A DNA stretch of 64,000 nt from Mycoplasmataceae bacterium (GTDB lineage Bacteria; Bacillota_I; Bacilli_A; Mycoplasmatales; Mycoplasmoidaceae). Below, piece after piece: positions 19,381-30,812 of the stretch. A program made the translations under genes and the position numbers. Positions within the stretch are counted from its first letter, which is position 1, and every line of letters begins with the position of its first letter. The DNA lies in assembly GCA_031265955.1 (NCBI GenBank), contig JAISBY010000010.1:62001-126000 (forward strand). Reading direction: 5' to 3'. The notes below the pieces were generated by a model. It was not told where the DNA came from. It searched no databases and was given only the letters and a program-made list of their open reading frames with translations.

Positions 19381-20391
19381 CTACTTATTACTTAGCTTTT
19401 CAATTTCAGCTTTGATGAATTCCAACAATCCTTTTACTTCTGAATAATCCATTCTAGTCGGGCCCACAACCGATAATTGGTGTTTGCTACCATTAGATGA
19501 AATACTTGTTGAAGCAATAGCTAGTTCATTCGCGCCAAATTCATTACCAAATGTAATTAATGTTTTACCTGTTTTTTGCTGAACATATGAAATATGTTTC
19601 CAAACATTTGTGTCTTCTAACATTGACAACACTTTATTTAAATGTTCAATATTTTGGAACTCAGGTTGAGTAGTCAACCATTTAGTACCTTGTACTTTTG
19701 TTGCGGTTGGAACTTTGTTAAAATCAAATATTTTTTCAATAATTTGTCTGATGCAAAACTCATATTCATGAACTGCAGAGCGAATTATTTCTTTAATAGA
19801 ACCAATTTTTTTTGGAACATCTTTAATTGCCGTGTCTATCAAACGATCGTTGAAAATACGCACACAGACACCAATGTCATCCAATTGTTTATTGTCGCTT
19901 AAATGAATTGTATTCTTATTCACAGTTCCATTTGATGTAACCAAAAGAATCAACGCTGTATGCTCATCAATTTGAATGAGATCAAAACGTTTCAATAGTT
20001 CATTAGTTTGTTGAGTTGTTACAACCGATGGTAATTTTAGAGACTCATTAATGATCGAAACAGATTGATCAATTACGGTATCAATTGATATATCACGTTG
20101 TGAAAATATTTTCTCTAATTTACGTTTTATATTAATTGATAATTTAGGTTTTAGAATCTTTGATTCATAATACTTATACCCATTAATTGACGGAATCCGT
20201 CCAGACGATGTATGAGTTTTTTCAAGCAATCCCGTTTTCTCAAGCGATGCCATTTCGTTTCGAATAGTAGCACTAGATAGATCTGGCAAATATTTTTGAA
20301 TAATTTCTTTCGATGAAATTGGTTCGGTTGTATAAGCATATTCTTCTACAATAATACGCAAAATTTCTTCTTGTCTCTTAGTTATATCCAT
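19381..20391 (-). CDS. hrcA: Heat-inducible transcription repressor HrcA
   Basis: HrcA binds CIRCE elements and represses chaperone genes until heat titrates it. The 336-residue protein has the N-terminal winged helix ('RQEEILRIIVEEYAYTTEPISS', then 'LSSATIRNEMASLEKTGLLEKTHTSSGRIPS') and the C-terminal GAF-like domain with 'VVGPTRMDYSEVKGLLEFI'. A CIRCE lies directly upstream, so it is autoregulated. The likely -10 box TAAAAT (minus strand, 20398-20403) is six bases from the ATG, so the message is probably leaderless. Confidence 0.96.
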   Translation of the reverse strand: MDITKRQEEILRIIVEEYAYTTEPISSKEIIQKYLPDLSSATIRNEMASLEKTGLLEKTHTSSGRIPSINGYKYYESKILKPKLSINIKRKLEKIFSQRDISIDTVIDQSVSIINESLKLPSVVTTQQTNELLKRFDLIQIDEHTALILLVTSNGTVNKNTIHLSDNKQLDDIGVCVRIFNDRLIDTAIKDVPKKIGSIKEIIRSAVHEYEFCIRQIIEKIFDFNKVPTATKVQGTKWLTTQPEFQNIEHLNKVLSMLEDTNVWKHISYVQQKTGKTLITFGNEFGANELAIASTSISSNGSKHQLSVVGPTRMDYSEVKGLLEFIKAEIEKLSNK

Positions 20392-20400
20392 TTAATGATT

Positions 20401-20427
20401 TTAACACACTATTTAATTGAGTGCCAA
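20401..20427 (-). promoter_or_regulatory. CIRCE operator upstream of hrcA
   Basis: On the plus strand: TTAACACAC, nine bases, GAGTGCCAA. Against TTAGCACTC-N9-GAGTGCTAA this has two mismatches in one arm and one in the other, with exact spacing. It lies 10 bases upstream of the hrcA ATG and just behind the -10 box. Confidence 0.82.
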
Positions 20428-20530
20428 AAGTATTATTTTGTTTAAATTAATACATTAATTCTTATAATAATCGCCAATTTTTTTACAAGAGAAATTGTAA
20501 TTTAAATAAGGAATAAAAATATACGAGGAA

Positions 20531-22249
20531 ATGACAAAATATAAATTGCTAGGAATTGATTTGGATGGCACTTTATTATCGAAATTGAAGCGTATTTCAA
20601 AACCTAATCTAGAAGCGATAAAAGACTATATACAACAAGGTGGAATTCCAGTTGTCACAACCGGTCGATCAATTGTATCTGCTGAAATTTTCGCAAAACA
20701 ACTTGACGCTTTTAGCATTACTAAATCTCCGTTTGTGATTGCGTTCAACGGTGCTTACATTAAAGATTTAACAACTAATAAAATATTTGAGAATAAAATT
20801 TCAGATTCAATTGTTCGTGAAATTAAAAAGTATACGGAAGGTAATAAATTAATTTTGTGAGCTTACACACACGAATCTACTGAACAAAAAGGAGTTTATG
20901 TCTCTAGGAATTTTGCTAATTTTTTTATTAAATTAAGTAAAGGCATAAACTTGATGAATTTAACCGAAAGTGTAAAAGACTTATCATCATACAAACTAAA
21001 TATTCTATCTTTTAGAAAAAGTAAAATTATTAAAGCTTTGGCGGAATTAGAAAACAAATATAAAGGCGTACTAACTTTTTCTCATTCTCATCCAAAATTA
21101 ATAGAAATCAATTTATTTAATGTTAATAAAGGAAGCGGTATAAAATTTGTAGCTGAACAGTTAAAAGTTAATTTAAATCAAGTGGCGGTGATTGGAGATT
21201 CTAACAATGATCTTCCTGCATTTTTGGTTTCTGATTTGAGCATTGCTGTTAAAACAAAAAGTGTAATATTAAAAGAGAAGGCAACTCATTATTTAGGATA
21301 CAAAAAAAACGCAGTAGCAGATGCGATTCGTAAATATGTTCTTTCATCTAATTCAATTCAATTAGTTGCTTCTGATTTAGATGGTACTTTATTACGCAAC
21401 GGAACTAAAGAAATAGATAATTTTTCAAAAACTACAATTATTGAAATGGTGGACAAACTTAATAAGAAATTTGTTGTTTGCACGGGTAGAAGTATTGACG
21501 ATACATTATTAGTGGTTGATTATTTTAAATTTAAAAATATTAAGAATGTTTTTGCCATCTGTGTAAATGGTGGTTGTATTTATGATATAGCCAATAAAAA
21601 ATATTTATTTGAACACACTATGAAAGAAGAATTGGTTCAAAGAGTTTTAAGTATATTTCATGAATTTCAAAACGATAAAACTCTCAAAGGACAGATTGCC
21701 ATTGAAGCTTTTCTTGATTATGACAACGGAAGCTTAATTAAAAAAGAAACACAAACTCACTATTTAATTAATAAAGATTATATTTACAACTACTACCTTA
21801 GCAGGCATCCAGGAATGCTAACAAATTTTTGAGCGCCAAGAATACATAAATTAATAGATAAACATATGCCAACTCATAATGTGATGAAATTCATTATGCA
21901 TTTTGATTCGTTAGATGATAAAGCGCGAATGGTTGCGAAACTTGACCAATACAAAAATGATTATGAATTATCTTCAAGTAGCAGTAATAACATTGAAATT
22001 ATGCCTGTAAACATTAGCAAAGGTCATGCATTACAACGATTATGTGATTATTTAAATATAAATATAAAAGATACCATGCCTATTGGTGACGAAAAAAATG
22101 ACATATCCATGTTATCGTTATCCACAAATTCTGTAACACTTTCATCTTCGTCTGATATCGTTCGACGTTCTGCAGGCCATGTCATTAATGCAGAGACGAG
22201 CGAGATTGTGGGCCAGGCGATTAAAATGTTTGTGTTAGGGAAACAATAA
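20531..22249 (+). CDS. Double HAD-superfamily (Cof-type) phosphatase
   Basis: One 572-residue chain holds two complete Cof/HAD-IIB hydrolase domains. The first has 'GIDLDGTLL' (about 8-16) and 'VIGDSNNDL' (about 222-230); the second has 'ASDLDGTLL' (about 281-289) and 'PIGDEKNDI' (about 517-525). Each has its own TGR motif ('TTGRS', 'CTGRS') and a cap domain. Cof-type enzymes remove phosphate from sugar phosphates, flavin or pyridoxal nucleotides; the substrate is not predictable. A GAGGAA ribosome-binding site precedes the ATG. Its TAA overlaps the ATG of potA, so it is coupled to the polyamine transporter. Two in-frame TGA codons lie outside the motifs. Confidence 0.9.
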
Positions 22250-23874
22250 TGGCTATTAAAAATTACATTCAGTTAATTGATGTTATGAAGAGATATGACG
22301 ACGGATACATAGCTGTTCAGGATATCAATATCTCAATCAACAAAGGTGAATTTGTAACTTTATTAGGTCCTTCAGGGTGCGGCAAAACCACCATTCTTAA
22401 AATGATTGCTGGTTTTGATAGTCCTACAAATGGTCGAATCATTGTTGATAATGTTGATATTAAAGAATTACCGATAAACCAAAGACCAACAGCCACTGTC
22501 TTTCAAGATTACGCTTTGTTTCCAAATATGAATGTTAGACAAAACATTGAATATGGACTGAAAGTAATGCGTAAAACATTAAAAGATATTTCTGAGTCAA
22601 TTAAATTAGAATCAGAATTAGCTTATAGTGTTGCCACTAAAAAAGGCGCTATGGAAATTACTAAAATTAGGGGTGACCAAAACAAAATATTGCGTCAACT
22701 TGCTAAATTAAGTCTTCGTTATAAAACATACGAAGAAGTTAACAACATAAAAGATATGAGAGCAGTGCAATTCAAGATGAAATCTGAATATTTCTTAAGA
22801 AAACTTCATCAATATATTGACCGAAATGCGCAATTAAAAATGTCGAGAACAAATAGACAACGTGAATTTAGATATCGTTTTAGTCAAAAATTTTGGAAGA
22901 ATCAAAATTTGATTAAATACAATACGACAGGTTTGAATAAATGAGAAAAACTTTATTTAGAATTACGCAAGTGATATTTATATAAAATGCCGATTGATGT
23001 CAAATATGACAAACTAAATGGTGAGTATCAAAGACTTGATGAATTAATTTCATATTGACAAAATTACCCTAACATATGTGAAGAAAGCTTTAAAAAGAAA
23101 AAAACTACTCGTAAACTTCGGAGAGATGAAATTAAACGTAAAGCTGATGCAATTATTGATTTGGTAGGACTAGAAGGTAGTGAAAATAAATATCCTGATG
23201 AGTTATCTGGAGGTATGAAACAAAGAGTTGCTTTGGCAAGAGCACTAGTTGTAGAACCAGATATTTTATTATTAGATGAACCGCTATCTGCGTTGGATGC
23301 CAAAGTTAGACAGCAAATGCAATTAGAATTAAAAAGAATTCACAATGAATTAGGGATTACTTTTATTTTAGTTACTCATGATCAAGAAGAGGCGCTTACG
23401 CTATCTTCTAAAGTAGTAGTTATGTCAAAGGGGCATACCGAGCAAATTGATTCTCCTAAAAATATTTATGACGCTCCACGTAATGAATGAGTTGCCAATT
23501 TTATTGGCAAGGCTAATTTATTTACTGGTGTTTATGCAGGCAACAACAATATCAATTTTTTGGATGAATCTTTTAAAATTGGTGAAGCTGCTGGAAAACG
23601 ATATAAACCACACACTAATATAAAATTCATGATTAGACCTGAGGACATATATTTCGTTGAGCCATCAAAAGGGATAGTTGTTGGTCGTGTTAAAGAAACG
23701 ATTTATAAAGGTGAAAAATATAGCGTTCAAGTTAAATGAAAAGATCAATTGATTTTAGTTGAGTCAACACAGCAAATTAACCGTAATAAACTGGTTGGTT
23801 TAGATTGAAACACTTCTGCAGTTCATATTATGCTGGATAAACAAAAGGGAAATCCAAATGAATTTAGATTTTAG
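22249..23874 (+). CDS. potA: Spermidine/putrescine ABC transporter ATP-binding protein PotA
   Basis: PotA powers polyamine import. The 541-residue protein has Walker A 'GPSGCGKTT' (40-48), '[10 protein letters not shown]' Q loop, signature 'LSGGMKQR' (about 319), Walker B '[12 protein letters not shown]' and a C-terminal TOBE-like domain. Between the Q loop and the signature lies an insertion of some 180 basic, helical residues (about 110-300, for example '[17 protein letters not shown]') that ordinary PotA proteins of about 370 residues lack; other mycoplasma PotA proteins are also long. It overlaps the HAD gene by one base and potB by 17 bases. Confidence 0.95.
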
Positions 23875-24733
23875 TTTGATTAAACAGACGAGATTTAAAA
23901 ATCACCAAAGAAATCGTAATTGAATTTTGTTGATTCCTTTTGTAATTATTACTTTGTTATTAGTAATCGTTCCATTAATAATGATTTTTGTGAAATCATT
24001 TATAAAAGCAAATGGCGCCGATTCCGTTGGTGATAACTGAATGTTTATCAATGGATTTGTATGAGAGAAAATTTTAATATCATTCATTATTGCTTTAATC
24101 ACAACATTCATTTGCATGATCATCGCTTATCCGTTTGCTTATTTTCTATCAACTAGTCGAAGCAAAGTATTTAGAACGATTATTATTTTTGTAGCAACGG
24201 CTCCAGTATGAACTAGTTTTTTAGTCAAATTAGTTGGACTAAAGACATTTTTCGATATTTGCGCGGGATTCGATAATTCCACTTATGGTCATATATGGAC
24301 TATGATCGGTTTTATTTATTTATATTTACCTTTCATGATTATGCCTTTATATTCCGTTCTTAGTGATATGCCTAAAAATTTAGTTTATGCAAGTTATGAT
24401 TTAGGATACGGCCCAGCTAGAACATTTTTTAAAGTAACATTACCTTATACAAAAGTAGCATTGATTTCAGGCATTACTTTAGTATTTTTACCATCATTAA
24501 CAACAGTTGCTGTACCGCAATTCTTAAATAACAACAATGATAATTCCTTGATAGGAGACATCATAGTTTCGTGAGGTGAATCCGGATTAACAAATGATAT
24601 TGAAATGGCTAGTGCCTCCGCATTATCACTTGTTTTAAGTCTGTTAATGCTCGGAGCATACGGAGCATATATTTTGTTCTATAAAGTAGTGTGAAAACGA
24701 ATTAAACTAAAGAGAGGAGCCAAAAATGAATAA
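23858..24733 (+). CDS. potB: Spermidine/putrescine ABC transporter permease PotB
   Basis: The 291-residue protein has six transmembrane helices and the inner-membrane-component EAA loop ('LVYASYDLGYGPARTFFKVTLPYTKVAL') through which it contacts PotA; the usual EAA is YAS. Trp TGA codons are numerous. It starts 17 bases before the potA stop and ends eight bases inside potC, so the whole transporter is translationally chained. Confidence 0.94.
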
Positions 24734-25595
24734 GCATCGTTACATTTTTTCAGCCCGTTCCGTTTCACGTTTTCTTAAACGTTGATATATTTATATTGTT
24801 CTACTTTTAATTTATGTACCTTTAATATTTATCGTACTTTTGAGTTTTTCTGCTCCAACTGCTAGAGGAAATATTAACCCTAACTTTACCACGCCAACTA
24901 TTATTAATTATCTAGATCTTTGAAAAGATGATGAGTTTTTAAATGCCTTATTTAATTCTTTATTGTTATCAGTAGTTGTCGTCCCAATTTCTTTATTATT
25001 AGCAATAATTACTTGCTTCGGAATGTGAAGGGCAAGACCGTTCCAAAAAAAGATGGTAGATTTTTCAACGAAATTAACTATTGTTAACCCTGAAGCAATT
25101 ACTGGTATAAGCTTAGCGTTATTATTTTCCTCAACATGAGTTGCTTTAGGATTTAATTTAGGGTTCTTTACAGTTATTTTAGCTCACATTTCATTTTGTA
25201 CACCATATGCAATCTTAGCAATCTATCCAAGAATGGCTAAAATGAATCAAAATCAATTGTTAGCTAGTTATGATTTAGGGCATTCCAAATTGAATACTTT
25301 TTTTAAAATTACCGTTCCATATTTAATGCCTGCAATTTTGTCGGCACTTGCTATTGTGTTAGCAATGTCTTTAGATGATTATGTTATCACTAATTTAGTA
25401 AATGGTTCCTTCCAAACACTAGGTACATTGATTTATTCAACAAGAAAAGGTATTAAAGCCTGAATTATTACCTTTGGGGCTTTAGTAGTTATTGGTACGA
25501 TTATCGCAATCATTATCATTGGTATTTATAAATACATTCGTATTAAAAAGCAAAATAAGAAGAGCGTGGAAATATCTCAAGGCGGAGGGTTTTAG
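24726..25595 (+). CDS. potC: Spermidine/putrescine ABC transporter permease PotC
   Basis: Second permease of the polyamine importer, 289 residues, six transmembrane helices, with the EAA-type loop 'LLASYDLGHSKLNTFFKITVPYLMP'. The C-terminal tail is basic and cytoplasmic. The ATG lies inside the last codons of potB and a GAGAGGAG ribosome-binding site precedes it. potD starts two bases after its stop. Confidence 0.94.
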
Positions 25596-25597
25596 CG

Positions 25598-27247
25598 ATG
25601 AAACGTAATAAATCAATGAAATTATCTCTGCCAATTCTAATAAGCACAATGGCTATTACCACTCCGACAACATTAACCTCTTGTTCATCTAGCGGAGTAG
25701 TATTAGCTAACTTTGAAAGTTATATGTCCAGTGATTTAATGACACAATTGCACAGTGAATACCCAATTAAATTTGTTAATTACTCAACCAACGAAGATAT
25801 TCTTGCTAAATTTGCTAATTCTTATGACATTGCTGTTCCATCCACCTATGCTGTTTTAGAATTAATTAAACAGGGTTTATGTGGTCAATTAGATTGAGAG
25901 TATCTTGGGCAAGAATTTCAGTTAACTGCAGATCCCGAAAGACTTGAAGGAACTTCACTAACATTACAATCAATTACCAACGCTAAACCAGTGTCTGTTG
26001 ATTATAAACCGCTGGATCCAACAAACGGAGATACAGCAAATGCCCAATGGTTGTTTAGCGATACAATTGATGATGTAATTAATTCGGTTGACGAATATGC
26101 TCATGAGAATAATTATTATCCGCTAGATCAATCGATTCTTCAGTATGCATTACCTTATTTCTTACAGGATTGAATGTTTGCTTATCATGGCGATTACATG
26201 GATAGTCTTCCATCAAGCAATATGCAAGTTTCAGATGATAACCAATGATATAGCGCATATGAAGATGGTAGACCAGTTACTTGAAACGATGTGACTAATA
26301 CCATTGCTTCTAATAATCCTAATTTAGACGATCGTTTTAAACCAGGGAAGACATCAAGAAATTTGACTATGGTAGATGATTCTCGAACTATTTACGATAT
26401 GTCGCATTTAATCTATGACGCACAACAGCCAGGATACGACCCTTATGCCAACGATAATATTAATCCCAATTCTGAACAAACTACTGAAGATGCAATGAAA
26501 GAAATTTATGGAAGTTTGACTGATAAATTTAATCCTAATACATTTAATTTAAATACTGATAGTCAGCAAGTCTTATATAGTTTTGCTAAACCTAAAGGCA
26601 ATCCTGATGACGCTGAATTTGGCATGTCTAATGGCATTATTGCCTATAACGGAGACATTTTATATGCAGCCATGGGTTCAGGAATTGATGAATGGGAAGA
26701 TACTTGATATTGTGACCCCGATGGTAGTGATGAATATCCGTTAAAAGATGGTAATTTTCACATTGTAAAAATGAAAAATACACCAATTGCGTTGGATATG
26801 ATGGTTATCAATAAAAAAGTAAATAACTCTTCTAAAAAGCATGAAGTTTATAGTCTTATAGATAAAATTGTTTTAGAAGGAAGCAATCTTCCTGCCGCTA
26901 CCGAAGAGGGTAGTGAAGAACCATGGATTGGAGAAACCAATAAAGATGATGAATTCGTTTATGGTCCAACGTTAAATTTTGATTTTGTGTCATACACACC
27001 AACTTTATGAAATTTAAGTAAGTTTGTTTCAAGAGATATGGAAGATCCGGATGAATATAACTCGTACTTTGATATGATTTATCCTAACCCTGATCCTAGC
27101 AAACCAAATAATAAAGCAGAATTACTAGCGGAAATTAACAGTGTTAACTTTGCAAAAGGTGATGGTGGCTTATTAGAATTACCTTTATCTGATTTAACAA
27201 AATCTAGGATGAGCAAGGTTTATCTTCAATATCGAGAAAAAATATAA
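25598..27247 (+). CDS. potD: Polyamine transporter substrate-binding lipoprotein (PotD-like)
   Basis: The 549-residue protein has a signal peptide ending in a lipobox 'TLTSC' (Cys29), so it is anchored to the membrane outside, as binding proteins are in wall-less bacteria. 'VVLANFESYMSSDLMTQ' and 'YDIAVPSTYAVLELIKQG' match the start of PotD-type type II binding proteins. It is far longer than E. coli PotD (about 350), with Asp/Asn-rich insertions such as that around 230-330. It is last of the pot genes; its TAA overlaps the tsaD ATG. Confidence 0.88.
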
Positions 27248-28188
27248 TGAAACGACGATGTATTTTAGCAGTTGAAACTTCTTGTGACGATACTAGCGTC
27301 TCCGTTATATGCGGTGGAGTAATTCTAAGTAATGTAACATTGTCATCAATGAATGCTCACAAACATTATGGTGGGATTGTTCCGGAAATAGCGGCGCGAA
27401 GTCACGAGGCCGGTATCGCTAAATGTTATGTTAAAGCCTTAAAACAGGCGCATATCAAAAACAACCAAATTACACACATTGCTTATACCGCTTCTCCAGG
27501 GTTACCTGGATCATTGCATATTGGTAAAATATTCGCAAAGTCAATTGCCAGTTTATTAAATGTGCCACTAATTCCACTCAACCATATGGATGGGCATATT
27601 TTTTCTTTTGCAATAAATAATGCTAAAGAAGTTGAATACCCTTTTATATCGTTGGTCGCATCAGGTGGACATACGGTAATTTATTTGGTTGAAGCAATTA
27701 ATAAAATTAGAGTATTAAATGAAACAGTGGACGATCCAATTGGTGAAACTTTGGATAAAGTTGGAAGAATTTTAAATTTATCATATCCTGGCGGAATAAG
27801 TATCGACAAAATTTATGATTCAAAGAAAACGAATACTAAAATGATTCATCATTTTGTTCCGGGAAAATCCTTTAGTTTTTCCGGTATTAAAACTCATATA
27901 TTAAATTTAGTTAATCAAGCAAAAATGAAAAAACAGAAGATTAATAAAATTGCAATTGCCTCATCTTTATTGAAGTGAATTGTGGATGAAGTGATGATTA
28001 AATTAGAATATTATTTAAAAAAATATCCCAAAGTAAAATTCGTTTCTATTGGTGGTGGAGTAAGTGCTAATAAATTATTAAGACAATCATTAAAAACGTT
28101 GCCAACTAAAATCTTACTTCCAGAGTTTCAATACACTGGTGATAATGCTGCAATGATGGCTTTTTATGCAGATTTATTAATCAAGTAA
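27247..28188 (+). CDS. tsaD: tRNA N6-adenosine threonylcarbamoyltransferase TsaD
   Basis: TsaD transfers threonylcarbamoyl to A37 of ANN-decoding tRNAs. The 313-residue ASKHA-fold protein has 'AVETSCDDTSVSV', the metal-binding 'HMDGH' (His112 and His116), 'SGGHT', 'DPIGETLDKVGR' and 'GGVSANKLLR' near the end. It overlaps potD by one base and ends 12 bases inside the convergent phosphodiesterase gene. An essential gene placed at the end of a transporter operon. Confidence 0.96.
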
Positions 28189-28896
28189 ATTAATATCATT
28201 AGTAGTGATAAAGTCTAAATTCCTTTTTACTAATTTATGTGCAATTCGTTTGTTATCAATAGTTCAAGCACTTATTAATAAACCTTGTTTATGCACATTG
28301 TTAATTGTGACTCTACTAGCCATTGTATAGCAAACACTAATGTTATTTTTTTGTCGCAAAGATCTTTTGATGGCTTTCCTATTAGAAAAAAATTTACATT
28401 TAACATTAATCAAATCAAAACACAGGGCTTTTGGTTCTAGGCTTTTTATTAATTCTAAGGAAGTTAATTCAAAACTAATAAACGAAGCTTTGTTGAATAG
28501 ATTGTATTTTTTGATCTTATCGATTAATTCCTTAATATTTTGAATTGATAAATTTCCTTGCTTAATCTCAATAATCGGAGATTTATGATATTTTTTGCAA
28601 ATAAAAAGATATTCATCAAAGGTGCAAATGTAATGTTGTTCGTTGCCTAAATATTTAGGTTTCGCAATTGATAAACATTCTTTTTTAAAGGAAGAATATT
28701 TCGATTCATTTACGTGAATTGTTTTGTTCCTGAATGGATTGGAGTCATGTGTACAGACTCAAACGTTGTCTGGAGTTAGCCAAATGTCTGTCTCTATTCC
28801 ATATACTTTATTACTAGCACCAGCTAATTCAAATGCTTTTTTAGTATTTTCTAAAGCCAACAAAGATGCTCCGCGGTGAGCAATTAATTTAGTCAT
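28177..28896 (-). CDS. Glycerophosphodiester phosphodiesterase
   Basis: The enzyme hydrolyses deacylated phospholipids to glycerol 3-phosphate and an alcohol; in mycoplasmas its downstream oxidation makes hydrogen peroxide. The 239-residue TIM-barrel protein begins 'LIAHRGAS' with 'ENTKKAFELA' and 'GIETDIWLTPD', then 'CTHD', giving the HR, ExD and H catalytic set of the GDPD family. There is no signal peptide, so it acts in the cytoplasm. Two Trp codons are TGA. It ends convergent with and inside the tsaD tail (12-base overlap). Confidence 0.9.
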
Positions 28897-28903
28897 TCAG
28901 TAA

Positions 28904-29353
28904 TTATATCGCTAAGCCAATTTCAAATTGATCATAGTATTTATGTGGATTAGTCCCTGGTAAATACCATACTACATCAACATCAAGCGTTACATTATCA
29001 ACAATATGGTAATTAACTTCAATTGTATATTTATCGTAATTATTAGTAAACTGATTCATTTTTTTCAAAGCGAACCGTAGTATATCGCTCACATTTTCTC
29101 GTAATCGTTGCTCATCAATTTTTAATTTATTGTCATCTTGAGAAACAATTACACATTTTTTAGAGAAATAACTACGGTCTATAAACGAACTAATTTCTTC
29201 GTGATTATATCCGTTATGACAAGATGGCGTTTTTTGATTAATATTCTTTTTATCTTGTTGTTTTAAAGCAACTGACGCTAATGCCGCAGTAGCAATAATA
29301 GTAATTCCCAGTGTAGCACATCCTAGTCCTAATAGTTTTCGATTTATCTGCAT
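28904..29353 (-). CDS. Unknown protein with one N-terminal membrane helix
   Basis: The 149-residue protein has an N-terminal hydrophobic helix (about 7-31, with 'LGITIIATAALASVAL') and a hydrophilic remainder facing out if it is a Sec-type anchor. A Cys at position 13 lies inside the helix, so it is not a convincing lipoprotein. No family was recognised. Its start overlaps the stop of the preceding gene by one base, so it is the third gene of an unknown operon. Confidence 0.65.
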   Translation of the reverse strand: MQINRKLLGLGCATLGITIIATAALASVALKQQDKKNINQKTPSCHNGYNHEEISSFIDRSYFSKKCVIVSQDDNKLKIDEQRLRENVSDILRFALKKMNQFTNNYDKYTIEVNYHIVDNVTLDVDVVWYLPGTNPHKYYDQFEIGLAI

Positions 29354-30402
29354 TAAAATACCATCCTTTTAAAATTATTATTGATAGAGTCAATGAATAT
29401 TTCCTTGATATTGATATTACGGTCATAATACGTTTCTCCAGAAAAACTAAAGGATTTATGAAAGCAATATGAATGAAAGTTATTATTTTGGCCAATTTGA
29501 ATTTCAATTTCAAAATATCCAGAGCTTCTTGTTGGGATATAGAAGCCATTAGTACCAATTAAGTTTGTTGAAACTTCCTTTGTGGTGTCATCATAGTTAG
29601 TAATAGCATCAAGATTGATGTCTAAATTATTATTGATGTACTGTAAATTTTTATTTTCATAGTGATATTCATGAATCTTTGTTTCGTTACCAACTGAATA
29701 ATAAAAATTAGCACGATAGGAGATTAATGATGCGGGCTCATCCACTTTTATATTCAATAAGTGAATAATTGGCTTCTTTAATTCATCACATTGATCATTC
29801 ATAACATAATAAATTAATGATTGTTTACTATAGCTATTATTGTTTGATGATAAATAATATGAATTGCTGTTATCAAATCAACCGCTTTGATTGCTTACCT
29901 TAGTGTAGTTACTATAGTTAAATTCAATTTTTTTGTTTTCTAAAGCTCATTCATTCATGAAATCAGCGGTTGAATAGTCAGGATTATTAAACGTCGCTTT
30001 ATTTGCAACATCGGAATTACATTTGAAATCAAATAGTAGATACATATTGTAATTTGTAAGTGATTGTTGAAAAAATTTACTATCTCCAACATCTATTGCG
30101 ATTGAACTCTGATAAACTTGACAATATTTCTTAAAAGATATGTCGGTAGGAATATCGGCTTTCGGATTGTATTTCAAAGATATATCATCAATCGTTGCAA
30201 AAGGTAAAGTAATGTCAGTTGTCAACAAATTCATAGGCAGCATGGCATCCATAATTAAATAAAAGTTAAGATTTAGGAATCATTTATTGTTTTCCATGTC
30301 AAGATTACCGTCAATGTTATTTACGAAAACATAACGATTATTACTTGATAACCCACTTGACAACTGATTAATGTAGTAATCAGTTGAAATAGTATTAATC
30401 AT
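29353..30402 (-). CDS. Unknown 349-residue protein
   Basis: The product is hydrophilic, Asn- and Tyr-rich ('NNNSYSKQSLIYYV') and without signal peptide or membrane helix, and seems largely beta-structured from its alternating pattern. No family was recognised. It starts three bases after the preceding helix-turn-helix-like gene and overlaps the next by one base. TGA Trp codons interrupt it three times. The three genes 30732-28904 look like a conserved unit in size and order; the MG284-MG285-MG286 block of Mycoplasma genitalium came to mind, but I could not verify this. Confidence 0.65.
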
Positions 30403-30405
30403 AAT

Positions 30406-30732
30406 TTACGAAAAATATTTTAGAAAACTTATAGCAGCCCGACGGTATTTGCAATAATAAGTTGTAGTTGAATATCCTAAGTTTTTGAATGATTGGCGTT
30501 GAATACAAGCATTACGAATCAATGCAGCATCCTCATCAGTAAGACAATGTAACACTAATTCAACAGTGTTAATGTAATTACGGTACTTATTGATGGTTGC
30601 TGGATCAGTTATTGGATTTAAAAGATTATTGTTTAAATTATTTAGTTTAATTTGAGCAATTCGATATAAATCACAGATATTTTCCAACTGGTTACGCACC
30701 ATTCCAAAACTATTATCTTGATAATTTATCAT
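30406..30732 (-). CDS. Small helical protein with sigma-region-4-like C terminus
   Basis: The 108-residue protein has a helical N-terminal half and a C-terminal segment ('LTDEDAALIRNACIQRQSFKNLGYSTTTYYCKYRRAAISFLKYF') which follows the rhythm of sigma-70 region 4 and phage ArpU-type regulators: an acidic helix, a turn, and a basic recognition helix. The DNA-binding role is an inference from this pattern. It has a strong AAGGAAGGTG ribosome-binding site and leads the three-gene operon. (Only the segment's position, residues 64-107, should be taken as the candidate domain.). Confidence 0.6.
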   Translation of the reverse strand: MINYQDNSFGMVRNQLENICDLYRIAQIKLNNLNNNLLNPITDPATINKYRNYINTVELVLHCLTDEDAALIRNACIQRQSFKNLGYSTTTYYCKYRRAAISFLKYFS

Positions 30733-30745
30733 AAAATCACCTTCC

Positions 30746-30771
30746 TTCCCTCACTATAGTAATATAGGGAA
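30746..30771 (-). promoter_or_regulatory. Inverted repeat in the leader of the three-gene operon
   Basis: TTCCCT and AGGGAA flank a centre containing the palindrome ACTATAGT. The outer arm overlaps the ribosome-binding site of the gene at 30732 on the minus strand. It could be an operator or a small RNA hairpin that masks the binding site. Confidence 0.4.
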
Positions 30772-30812
30772 AATAAAAAAATGACTAAATTATTTTTAAA
30801 ATATTTTCAAAA

